Of a DNA stretch of 64,000 bases, positions 1-9,673 are shown in pieces (position 1 is the first letter of the stretch; the number at the start of each line of letters is the position of its first letter). The translations under genes were made by a program, and so were the position numbers. A model generated the notes under the pieces. It saw nothing but the letters and a program-made list of their open reading frames with translations, was not told the DNA's origin and made no database searches. The stretch spans positions 8,345,827-8,409,826 of the forward strand of contig JAMKCF010000013.1 in the NCBI GenBank assembly GCA_023634235.1, written 5' to 3'. Source of the DNA: Pisaster brevispinus (Eukaryota > Echinodermata > Asteroidea > Forcipulatida > Asteriidae).

Positions 1-276
1 TCTTTATGTCGAATGGAAGTTCTCGACCTTGACAATAGCTCCATTAAAGTGACCCCAATTCCACCTTGTAGTGTGGGTAAAGTTGAACAGTCCCATGTTT
101 ACCTGCTGACGAATATTGAAGAACGTGTTCAGACTGGTACTTCGGGTCACCCCCATGGAGTTACAGAAAGCTGTCACTGGATTACACCCTGCGTAGGATT
201 TACGAAGTCTGGCATTTCGACGACGTGGCCGTATTACACAGACACGAAGGAATGCCGTCTGTGAAACAAGAGGCCA
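1..276. other. Left shared flank of the segmental duplication
   Basis: Non-coding sequence that matches 37643-37926 almost base for base, apart from small indels. In both places it ends at the same point (a CCAGC shortly after GAAACAAGAG) and Penelope sequence begins. It therefore marks the left side of an ancestral Penelope insertion site carried in both duplicated blocks. Confidence 0.75.
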
Positions 277-415
277 GCTATATATATTTTTTTATCTGGT
301 AATGGTAGCCCTACAGAGCGCAATTCTGAGTTTGTAGATAGCTTTCTCAACCCCTTAGTCTCCGGCATCCCTTCCTTCATAAAGGACACCACAGACTTCC
401 TCCTTAAGCTAGAGG

Positions 416-1837
416 ATGTCAAACATCAAATACCTGACTCTGCTTTTTTTGGTTACTCTCGATGTTTCATCACTGTATACTAACATACCCCATAATGAAG
501 GCATGAGTGCATGTGTCTCTGCTCTCAGGGGCAACAAACAATCCCGCCCCTCAGTGATACATGTTAAGGAACTCATCAGCCACATTCTCACTAAGAACAA
601 CTTTTCATTTACTGACAGGCATTTTCTACAGATACAGGGTACCGCCATGGGTACAAAAATGGCGCCCTCATATGCCAACATTTTCATGTCTGACTTAGAG
701 GAAAAACTTCTGTCCTCTGCCCCCAGCCGCCCACTAGTTTGGTGGAGATTTATTGATGATATTTTCTCTATCTGGTGTGGTAGTCAAGACAGCTTGGTTG
801 AGTTTATCGACCATATAAACTCATTCCACCCAACCATAAAGTTCACTACTGAATACTCTCTAACAAGTGTTAACTTTCTAGATGTAACTATAAGTAAATC
901 CCCTAGCGGCATTGCTACGGATGTATACAGCAAACCCACTGATACCCACCAGTACCTTCTCTCCAACAGTTGCCACCCTAGTCACTGTAAGAAGGCAGTT
1001 GCTTACAGTCAGGCCTTGCGCATAAGACGTATCTGCTCCACAGATACCCTATACAAAAGGCGCTCATCGGACCTCAGGAAACACCTTGTTTCTAGAGGTC
1101 ACAGCAAACGCAGGGTTCAACTTGCCATCAACAAGGCCCTCAGTATACCACGCCATACTCTTTTGGCCAACACGGGGTCCAGAAAAGTCCCGACCAATAG
1201 AGTTGCCCTGGTCACAACCTACCACCCTAAACTACCCAAACTCTCCTCAATCCTCAATGGCAGAATGAATATTCTCCATTCATCTAAGAGGTTGCGCTCA
1301 GCAATCCCTGAGAACCCCTTGGTTGCATTCCACCGCCCTAAAAACCTGGGAGACATTCCAGTCAGGGCTAAACTCCCCCCAGGTACAGGCCGAACACCAC
1401 CACTAACAGAGATACAGGGTTGTCACAAGTGTACCCGCTCTAAATGTAGAACCTGTCTCTACATCAAACCTGCACTTAAAGTGAAGAGTCATAGCACTGG
1501 CTCTTCTTACAATATCAAGACCGACTCCCTATGTAGCACACCCAATGAGGTCTATGTTATATCTTGTAAAAGATGTGGACTACAGTATGTGGGAGAGACT
1601 CAGACCAAACCCAGTCTTCGCTTTGCGAACCATGTCTCTTCCATAAAGACCAAGAAACTGTACCCCGTCTCCATCCACTTCAACAGCCTTAATCACAGCG
1701 TCAAAGATGTTGAACTCATCGTGATTGAGGCTTGCAATGGTGACGACACACACCGCAAACTCAGAGAATCACACTGGATTCACCAACTCAAGACAGTCCA
1801 ACCCTTTGGACTTAACGTAAACACCGGTGTTAAATAA
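416..1837 (+). pseudogene. Penelope RT - GIY-YIG endonuclease, copy A
   Basis: Open frame of 473 codons whose first residues are a frame artefact; the true RT frame resumes after a 7-T run near 445. RT motifs in order: TLDVSSLYTNIP (first catalytic Asp), QGTAMGTKMAPSYANIF, then RFIDDIF near residues 112-117, so the catalytic Asp pair is intact here, unlike in copies B and C. After the NFLDV motif comes a Cys knuckle of form CX2CX4CX2C (CHKCTRSKCRTC). A GIY-YIG nuclease core follows (VYVISCKRCGLQYVGET, about residues 379-395). This domain order is that of Penelope-like retroelements, where the endonuclease primes reverse transcription at a nicked target. The protein is incomplete because the 5' part is missing. 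Confidence 0.85.
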
Positions 1838-2447
1838 ATCCCCATCACCCTCCTTTCACTTTCGATTTATTATTAATACAATAACTACAAATAACATGTT
1901 CTCTCCACTGGTCTATTTCTACGCTTCTTTCTCTCGCTTACTTCATAGATGTAAAATAGATAGTTACTGATTTTCACATGTTCTCTACACTGGTCCATCT
2001 CTACACTTCTTTTTTCTCTCTCAAGAAGTTTTGGAGTTAACCTGTCAATTACCTATTCCCTTTACAGAGGATTTAATAACCTGCTCACTCTGCAGGTTCC
2101 TCTTACCTAGTTTAAACTATTTTAACTGATTCTTTTTACTCTATAATTACTTTCATCTTGCCTCCTATTGTTAGTTGCATTTTCTTATGTGGCTTGTTCT
2201 CTAATCCTACCCTTTCATCCTTCCCGCATTGTAATGCCTACGATGCAGTACCGCCTTTATGGTCCAGTGATCCAGCAGTTCACACTGACCATCCTTTGTC
2301 CTCACTTCTTCTCTCTTATTGGTTCTTAGCCAGTAAATTTACAACTCTGATTGGCTATATTTTCCCGCTTTTTTCTGGATACTCTCCCTTAATCCTTTGC
2401 TCCTCTTTTTGGTATAAATGGATATGTTTGTGTTTGTTCTTGTTAAT

Positions 2448-2487
2448 GCCTCTGACGATGATCCGGATTGGATCGAAAGCTAAGGCC
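2448..2487 (+). ncRNA. Hammerhead ribozyme motif, Penelope copy A
   Basis: Core CTGACGA (2452-2458) is followed by a 5-bp stem II (GATCC 2460-2464 with GGATC 2470-2474, loop GGATT), then GAAA (2475-2478). GC and TA follow, then AGGC, which pairs with GCCT just upstream of the core (stem I, 4 bp plus AT/AT across a bulge). The TA fits the UH cleavage position. Stem III is reduced to GC with no loop, which matches the very short helix III reported for Penelope hammerheads that work as dimers. Cleavage itself is inferred. Confidence 0.75.
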
Positions 2488-2520
2488 ATCTCCCCTACTA
2501 GTTTTATATATATATATAGT

Positions 2521-2757
2521 TTGGGTTTGAACAAAGAAAAATTGACTGGAGCGGGACTTGAACCAACGACCTCCGGATTAACGTACCGGCGCTCTACCAA
2601 CTGAACTATCCAGCCCTATGTTGGCGGTCTCCCTATTAGTCATTATCTTTGGTCGGGGGTGCCAGTCAGAAGCCATACAACCGTTAACTGCCGTGTAGCC
2701 AGGGATCACACCCAAGTTTACGATACAACCTGGGAAGTGGCAGCCACGGGATCACCT
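2521..2757 (-). repeat. tRNA-containing repeat unit, antisense, truncated
   Basis: Reverse-complement match to the 317-bp unit tandemly repeated at 18268-19210. It abuts the end of Penelope copy A on its left and is cut on its right by the start of Penelope copy B, just after GGGATCACCTT. Confidence 0.8.
2543..2615 (-). tRNA. tRNA-Asn(GUU)-like sequence, probable pseudogene
   Basis: 73 nt on the minus strand with the lengths of a canonical tRNA. Compared with the copies at 18.5-19.1 kb, the D-stem GCTC is mutated to GTTC. The anticodon arm has a T-T mismatch and C instead of U at position 33, so a functional tRNA is unlikely. Confidence 0.35.
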
Positions 2758-3866
2758 TGTAGAGCCCTCCACAGAGGACGAGTTATCTGTGGACATCGAA
2801 CCCACCCGCAACCGCTTCGAGGAGAAAAGTAGTTGGGTACCCACTAATAACCGAGATGTGGCTCCATAGACAGCTACATCAATTCAGTCAGCTCCGAGGT
2901 TCTTAAGGTCCCTAACGGGCACCCAACAACCTCCCCAAAGATGAACGCCACGCCCTAACACAGCTCCGCCAATCTTCAGACATACATAGTAATTAAACGT
3001 GCTTACAAGGGGTCCGCAGTTGTAGTCATGAACACACATAGCTGAGGGCCTCAGACAACTCAGCAACACTGATCATTATATTGAATGTGACACTGACCCT
3101 ACTCAATCATTTTTCAAACAAATCAGTCACCCCTTGGTTAGAGTCCACAATGCCAACGGTATCGACAAAGATACCTTCAACTATCTCCTTCCTCAGGACC
3201 CCCGTACAGCACGCTTCTACCTTCTACCTAAGATAAACAAGCCCAATAACCCGGGCCGACCCATTGTATATGGTAATGGTAGCCCTACAGAACGCATTTC
3301 TGAGTTTGTAGATAGCTTTCTCAACCCCTTAGTCTCCGGCATCCCTTCCTTCATAAAGGACACCACAGACTTCATCCATAAGCTAGAGGATGTCAAACAT
3401 CAAATACCTGACTCTGCTTTTTTTGGTTACTCTAGATGTTACATACCCCATAGTGAAGGCACGAATGCCTGTGTCTCTGCTCTCAGGGGTAATAAACAAT
3501 TCCGCCCCTCAGTGAGACATAATAAGGAACTCATCAGCCACATTCTCACTAAGAACAACTTTTCATTTACTGACAGGCATTTTCTACAGATACAGGGTAT
3601 CGCCATGGGTACAAAAATGGCTCCCTCATATGCCAACATTATGTCTGACGTAGAGAAAAAACTTCTGTCCTCTGCCCCCAGCCATCCACTAGTTCGGTGG
3701 AGATTTATTAAAGACATTTTCTCTAATTTGGTGTTGCGGCCAAGACAGCTTGGATGAGTTTACCGACCATATAAACTCATTCCACCCCACCATAAAGTTC
3801 ACTGCTGAAAACTCTCTCACAAGTGTGAACTGTTTAGACATTACCATAACTAAATCCCCTAATGGC
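2758..3866 (+). pseudogene. Penelope-like element copy B, broken RT
   Basis: Starts inside the element (matches copy C from about 5699) and ends within the RT. Readable RT blocks include RFYLLPKINKP, GRPIVYGNGSPTERISEF and QGIAMGTKMAPSYANI. The catalytic motif reads RFIKDIF, so the first Asp of the pair is lost; a one-base insertion just after it closes the frame at 3757. There is also a 7-T run (one T too many) and a 12-base loss in the LDVSSLY region. The Lys change, the missing Phe after YANI and the +1 insertion are all shared with copy C. Confidence 0.85.
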
Positions 3867-4195
3867 GTACAGTGTGAAAGGGTGGATGACTGGACCATAA
3901 AGGTGGCACCTCATTAGGCATTGCAATGCGGGAAGCGTAAAAGGGTAGGATTAGAGGGCAAGCCGCATAAGATAGAGCAACTAACAATAGGAGGCAAGAT
4001 ACAAGTAATTATAGAATAACAGAATCATTGTAAGAAATTAAAAATAGGCAAGAGGAACCTGCAGAGAGAGCGGGTTATTAATGGGTTGATTTTTAAAAAC
4101 TTCTTGAGAGAAAGAAGCGTAAATATAGACCAGTGGAGAGAACATGTTGTTTACAATAACTGTATTTATTTTACATCAAAGAAATAAGCAAGAGA
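3867..4195 (-). mobile_element. Inverted Penelope 3' UTR fragment
   Basis: Reads on the minus strand as the 3' UTR of the same Penelope family. It contains the reverse complements of the blocks at 1880-2290, including the TTCTCTCCACTGGTCTAT block and the AATAACC...CAGGTTCCTCTT block. It is fused directly to the truncated RT of copy B. Confidence 0.7.
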
Positions 4196-4235
4196 AAGAA
4201 GCATAAAAATAGATGTGTATATATATATATATATA

Positions 4236-4975
4236 ATATTGTCCTCTCTACAGGTCTTTAAATAACCCGTTCTTTTTTCCACAGGTTTTGTTAACTTTTT
4301 CTCTTTTCAGGTTTCTAAATAACCCGTTTTTCCACAGCTTTCTTAACTTGTTCTCTCTACAGGTCTCTGAATAACCCGGTTTTTTTTCCACAGGTTTTGT
4401 AACTTTTTCTCTTTTCAGGTTTTGAAATAACCCGTTTTTCCACAGGTTTCTTAAAATGTTCTCTCTACAGGTCTTTAAGTAACCCGTTCCTTTTTTTCCA
4501 CAGGTTTTGTATCTTTTCCTCTTTTCAGGTTTCTAAATAACCCGTTTTTCCACAGGTTTCTTAACTTGTCCTCTCTACAGGTCTTTAAATAACCCGTTCT
4601 TTTTTCCACAGGTTTTGTTAACTTGTTCTCTTTTCAGGTTTTGAAATAACCCGTTTTTCCTCAGGTTTCTTAACTTGTTCTCTTTACAGGTCTTTAAATA
4701 AACCCGTCCTTTTTTCCACAGGTTTCATAACTGTTTCTCTTTTCAGGTTTTGAAATTACCCTTTTCCCCACAGGTTTTCTTAACTATCCCTCTCTACAGG
4801 TTTCTAAATAACCCGTTTTTCCACAGGTCTCCTAACTTGTTCTCTCTACAGGTCTCTTATTAACCCGTTCTTTTTCCACAGGTTTCATAACTTTTTCTCT
4901 TTGCAGGTTTTCAAATAACCCCTTTTTCCCACAGGTTTATTTACTTGTCCCGTTTTGTTACCCATACTTTCCACA
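4236..4975 (+). repeat. 109-bp minisatellite of pyrimidine-tract/CAG-GT motifs
   Basis: About 6.5 copies of a 109-bp unit, each built from four roughly 27-bp subunits of the form pyrimidine run, CAGGT, then TAAATAACCCG or TTAACTT. Repeats of CTACAGGTCT fall at about 4250, 4362, 4469, 4578, 4687 and 4797. About 27 subunits can be counted. The same motif occurs once or twice in the Penelope 3' UTR (2065-2105, 7970-8020), so the array looks like an amplified piece of that family. It ends just upstream of copy C. Confidence 0.85.
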
Positions 4976-5031
4976 GGAATTTGTTATTACAACTTCTCTC
5001 TCGATATTCCTAGCTTTATATGACATAACTC

Positions 5032-7750
5032 ATGGCACTCCCTACTGACACAAAGTGCATTTTCCGTAAGCTACGTAAGCTTAAAGAAAAGAACATTCGT
5101 TACTCGTCACATCTTGACAACTACCGCTTTTATCGTTTGTCTCGTATCCTGCCTAAAGGACTACAGATCAAGTGTGCCCCTTCCTTTGGGGACCTTGATC
5201 CCTTCTTTCTTAAGAAATGGAACAAGACACTCACTAACACGTCTTTCCAATTGCTTACACTGCTAGAAAATCAAAGTCAACAATACATTGATAACCAGTT
5301 ACTTGAGATAACAGACACTGAATCTCAACTCAAAGAGTCATGCTCTAATCAAGAGTTTGAACATTTACAAGATATCATTCTGTCTAACGTCAATCACCTA
5401 CGGTCCACCCTATTGGACAAACAGAACAAGAAACGCATGAATGTCCAAGCTAACCATAAGAAATACATTCATAGGCGTTTCCACAGTAAGAGGCCAACTA
5501 TTGTTCCTGATACTGACAGGTCACTAGTTGCACCACGTACAGTAGTTAACCTATCTGACAAAGTTCTAACCGACCCACAGGTTAAACTCCTCTCAAGGGG
5601 TCTTAAATTTTGCCCCACACCCAGAGAACCGGACCAATTGTCTTTTCAACAAGACATGGCCCAATTCAACCGTAGGTTACGCCTACGTGAATATTTTCAT
5701 GTAGAGCCCTCCACAGATGACGAGTCATCTGTGGACGTCCAACCCACCCGCAACCGCTTCAGGGAGAAAAGTCGTTGGGTACCCCCTAAGAACCGAGATG
5801 TGGCTCTTAATACCTACATCAATTCAGTCAGCTCCGAGGTTCTTAAGGTCCCTAACACCTTGGCACCAAACAACCTCCCCCAAGATGAACGTCACGCTCT
5901 AACACAGCTCCGCCAATCACCAGACATAGTGATTAAACGTGCTGACAAGGGGTCCGCAGTTGTAGTCATGAACACACATGACTACATAGCTGAGGGCCTC
6001 AGACAACTCAGCAACACTGATCATTATATTGAATGTGACACTGACCCTACTCAATTATTTTCCAAACAAATCAGTGACACCTTGGTTAGAATGCACAATG
6101 CCAACAGTATCGACAAAGATACCTTCAACTATCTCCTTCCACAGGACCCCCGTACAGCACGCTTCTACCTTCTACCTAAGATACACAAGCCCAACAACCC
6201 AGGCCGACCCATTGTATCTGGTAATGGTAGCCCTACAGAGCGCATTTCTGAGTTTGTAGATAGCTTTCTCAACCCCCTAGTCTCCGGCATCCCTTCCTTC
6301 ATAAAGGACACCACAGACTTCCTCCATAAGCTAGAGGATGTCAAACATCAAATACCTGACTCTGCTTTTTTGGTTACTTTAGATGTTTCATCACTGTATA
6401 CTAACATACCCCATAATGAAGGCATGAGTGCATGTGTCTCTGCCCTCAGGGGCAACAAACAATCCCGCCCCTCAGTGATACATGTTAAGGAACTCATCAG
6501 CCACATTCTCACTAAGAACAACTTTTCATTTACTGACAGGCATTTTCTACAGATACAGGGTATCGCCATGGGTACAAAAATGGCTCCCTCATATGCCAAC
6601 ATTATGTCTGACGTAGAGAAAAAACTTCTGTCCTCTGCCCCCAGCCATCCACTAGTTCGGTGGAGATTTATTAAAGACATTTTCTCTAATTTGGTGTTGC
6701 GGCCAAGACAGCTTGGATGAGTTTATCGACCATATAAACTCATTCCACCCAACCATAAAGTTCACTACTGAATACTCTCTAACAAGTGTTAACTTTCTAG
6801 ATGTAACTATCAGTAAATCCCCTAGCGGCATTGCTACGGATGTATACAGCAAACCCACTGACACCCACCAGTACCTTCTCTCTAACAGTTGCCACCCCAG
6901 TCACTGTAAGAAGGCAATAGCTTACAGTCAGGCCTTGCGCATAAGACGTATCTGCTCCACAGATACCCTATACAAAAGGCGCTCATCGGACCTCAGGAAA
7001 CACCTTGTTTCTAGAGGTCACAGCGAACGCAGGGTTCAACTTGCCATCAACAAGGCCCTCAGTATACCACGCCATACTCTTTTGGCCAACAAGGGGTCCA
7101 GAAAAGTCCCGACCAATAGAGTTGCCCTGGTCACCACCTACCACCCTAAACTACCCAAACTCTCCTCAATCCTCAATGGTAGAATGGATATTCTCCATTC
7201 ATCTAAGAGGATGCGCTCAGCAATCCCTGATAACCCCATGGTTGCTTTCCGCCGTCCAAAAAACCTGGGAGACATTCTAGTCAGGGCCAAACTCCCCCCA
7301 GGTACAGGCCAAACACCACCACTAACAGAGATACAGGGTTGTCACAAGTGTACCCGCTCTAAATGTAGAACCTGTCTCTACATCAAACCTGCACTTAAAG
7401 TGAAGAGTCATAGCACTTCTTACAATATCAAGACCGACTCCCTATGTAGCACACCCATTGTGGTCTATGTTATATCTTGTAAAAGATGTGGACTACAGTA
7501 TGTGGGAGAGACTAAGACCAAACTCAGTCTTCGCTTTGCGAACCATGTCTCTTCCATAAAGACCAAGAAACTGTACCCCGTCTCCATCCACTTCAACAGC
7601 CTTAATCACAGCGTCAAAGATGTTGAACTCATCGTGATTGAGGCTTGCAATGGTGACGACACACACCGCAAACTCAGAGAATCACACTGGATTCACCAAC
7701 TCAAGACAGTCCAACCCTTTGGACTTAACGTAAACACTGGTGTTAAATAA
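5032..7750 (+). pseudogene. Penelope-like RT - GIY-YIG polyprotein, copy C
   Basis: The longest copy, in two frames: 5032-6720 (562 codons) and 6713-7750 (345 codons), separated by a one-base insertion near 6695. The N-terminal region has the ADKGSAVVVM block (about residues 304-313) typical of Penelope proteins. RT motifs follow: RFYLLPKIHKP, GRPIVSGNGSPTERIS, TLDVSSLYTNIP, QGIAMGTKMAPSYANI. The catalytic box reads RFIKDIF, with Lys in place of the first Asp, so this copy should lack polymerase activity. The second frame holds NFLDV, the CX2CX4CX2C knuckle and the GIY-YIG core (VYVISCKRCGLQYVGET). The family is Neptune/Poseidon-like by its C-terminal GIY-YIG; subfamily placement is inference. 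The upstream ATG at 5032 is the first in frame after the minisatellite. Confidence 0.88.
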
Positions 7751-8430
7751 ATTCCCACCACACTCCTTCCACCTTTGCTTGTTTTTTTCTTCGATATAAA
7801 ATAAATACAATAACTGTAAATAACAAGTTCTCTCCACTAGTCTATTTTTACGCTTTTTCTCTCGCTTACTTCATTGGTACAAAATAGATACAGTTATTGT
7901 CATTTACATGTTCCCTACACTTTTCTCTCTCTCAAAAAGTTTTTTTTAAAGTCAACCTGTCTATAACCTATTCCCTCTGCAGAGGAATTAATAACCTGCT
8001 CTCTCAGCAGGTTCCTCTTGCTTGGTTTTAACCTCTTACACTGATTCTTTTATTCTATAATTACTTTGATCTTGCCTCCTATTGTTAGTTGCATTTTCTT
8101 ATGTGGCTTGCCCTCTAACCTTACCCTTTCATGCTTCCCGCATTGTAATGCCTACAAAGCGGCACCACCTTTATGGTCCAGTGATCCAGCCTTTCACACT
8201 GACCATCCTTTGTTCTCACTTCTTTCCTCTTATTGGTTCTTAGCCAGTTAATTCACAACTCTGATTGGCTATATTTTCCCGCTTTTTTCTGGATACTCTC
8301 CCTTAATCCTTTGCTCCTCTTTTTGCTATAAATGGATATGTTTGTGTTTGTTCTTGTTTATGCCTCTGATGAAGGTCCGGATTGGATCGAAAGCTAAGGC
8401 CATCCCCCCTACTAATTTTATATAATATAT
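7751..8430 (+). mobile_element. Penelope copy C 3' UTR
   Basis: Pyrimidine-rich UTR collinear with that of copy A (1838-2516). It includes the AATAACCTGCTC...CAGGTTCC block, a TATA-like CTATAAATGG near 8327 and a hammerhead motif, then a TA-rich tail that runs into a poly-T at 8518-8534. Confidence 0.8.
8362..8400 (+). ncRNA. Hammerhead ribozyme motif, Penelope copy C
   Basis: Core CTGATGA (8366-8372), stem II GGTCC (8374-8378) with GGATC (8384-8388; one G-U pair) closed by GGATT, then GAAA, GC, TA and AGGC pairing with upstream GCCT as stem I. Relative to copy A the core variable base is T instead of C and stem II carries a G instead of an A opposite the same strand, which keeps pairing. 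It lies in direct orientation with the copy A motif, 5.9 kb away, so the two bracket copies B and C. Confidence 0.78.
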
Positions 8431-8534
8431 ATAATATGTATATAATATGTATGTAATATTTCTGTTATGTATATAATATTTATATAATATGTACATGTTT
8501 GTATTATACATGTATGTATTTTTTTTTTTTTTTT

Positions 8535-9525
8535 GACGGGGTAAATATAATACGTCGATGTTTGAAAGTATGTGCGACTGTATCTTCATTCATCCCAAAC
8601 ATTACAACTTCTCGACATCTGGTTCTAGAAGTCTGATTTTTGTAATTTTAGAGCTTCCTGTTTGGACCGGAAATAAAGGTGAAAGTAGGGTCATCTTTAC
8701 ATATGAAATGTCACAAAAAAATCCTGTAATCTACAATACAGCACAAAAATAAAGACTTTATGACATTTGGTTCTGGTGTTGTTTTTTCGAATTTTAGAGC
8801 TTCCTGTTTGGAAGGGTAAAAATGAGGTCACCATTTTGAATAAAATATCGCAAGTGTTCTAAGCTACAAGACAGAACAAACATTACGACTCGATGACACT
8901 TGGTTTAGGAGACATAATTTTTTTAAAGTAATAACCATTGAATTACCGTAACTTGACAACTGATGACGTCACAAGAGGAGCGAACAAAATGCATGTACAA
9001 ACCTTAGGGGTATTTGACTGATGGGATGAAAAACAAATAAAAGTCTTGACGAAAACAATAGCTGTTCTGACCACTATGTCAGAACATCTGTAAAAAAAAA
9101 TATATGGACGAAATTAATCGGCGTTTCGGCTACCAGGCCGAAACCCCTTAAAAAATCTGGGTGAAAACAAAGATGGTTTTGGCGGATAGCTGAACCCCCA
9201 ATAATTTAGTTGTTGATTTCATTATTTTGAACAATCTTTATAACCGTCGTAATTTTCTCGATAATAACACGCCCCAAAAGGTTTTTTACATTACCCCTTA
9301 TAAGGAAATGGTTTCGTTCATAGCTCCACAAAATATAAAAATAGGTATCACGTGACCTTAACTTGAGAAGCCCAAAATCAAACGGCTTATTATTACCTGA
9401 ACAAACAGGTTACTCCTGCCGGGTGTTTAAAATTGAAGGAGTTTTTGTTGAGAATGGTCTGGATGTTGCATGCTGTACACTTTGCAGTGATCAAAATAAT
9501 TTCACCTTTCCTGTCCCTTTAACAG
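8535..9525 (+). other. Intron 1 (3' part) of PLA2 copy 1
   Basis: No coding signal. Aligns with 39909-40921 of the second block. It contains about three diverged 150-bp repeats, each with a GACATYTGGTT..TTTTAGAGCTTCCTGTTTGGA motif starting near 8608, 8760 and 8895. A hairpin around GTTTCGGC and GCCGAAAC lies at 9122-9146. Confidence 0.6.
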
Positions 9526-9673
9526 GGGAATGTGCCTCCAGGCAAAGGCGCAACGTGGCACAGTTCGGAGCGATGATTACTTGTGCCTCAGGAGGAACTG
9601 CATGGGATTATAACGGCTATGGGTGCTACTGTGGATCAGGTGGGGAAGGAACCCCAGTTGACGCAACAGACAG
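9526..9673 (+). CDS. PLA2: PLA2 copy 1 exon 2
   Basis: Bounded by TTTAACAG and GTAACT; enters in phase 1 and leaves after two bases of an Arg codon. Encodes the N-terminal helix and calcium-binding loop. Confidence 0.9.

Larger units (their letters stand above)
277..2516 (+). mobile_element. Penelope-like element copy A (5'-truncated)
   Basis: Begins inside the reverse transcriptase region, matching copy C from about 6218 onwards. It runs through the GIY-YIG endonuclease, about 420 bp of pyrimidine-rich 3' UTR, a TATA-like GTATAAATGG at 2411 and a hammerhead ribozyme motif, ending in a TA-rich tail. The copy lacks the N-terminal domain and the first RT motifs. Its left flank is identical to that of relic D at 37927, so A and D descend from one insertion event. 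Confidence 0.85.

Noticed and set aside
2158..2604. 148-codon frame across the Penelope 3' UTR and tRNA-like repeat
   Set aside because: It crosses a UTR, a ribozyme and an unrelated repeat; no homologous frame is kept in copy C.
4236..4975. CRISPR-like array
   Set aside because: Subunits are contiguous with no unique spacers and the DNA is eukaryotic; it is a minisatellite.
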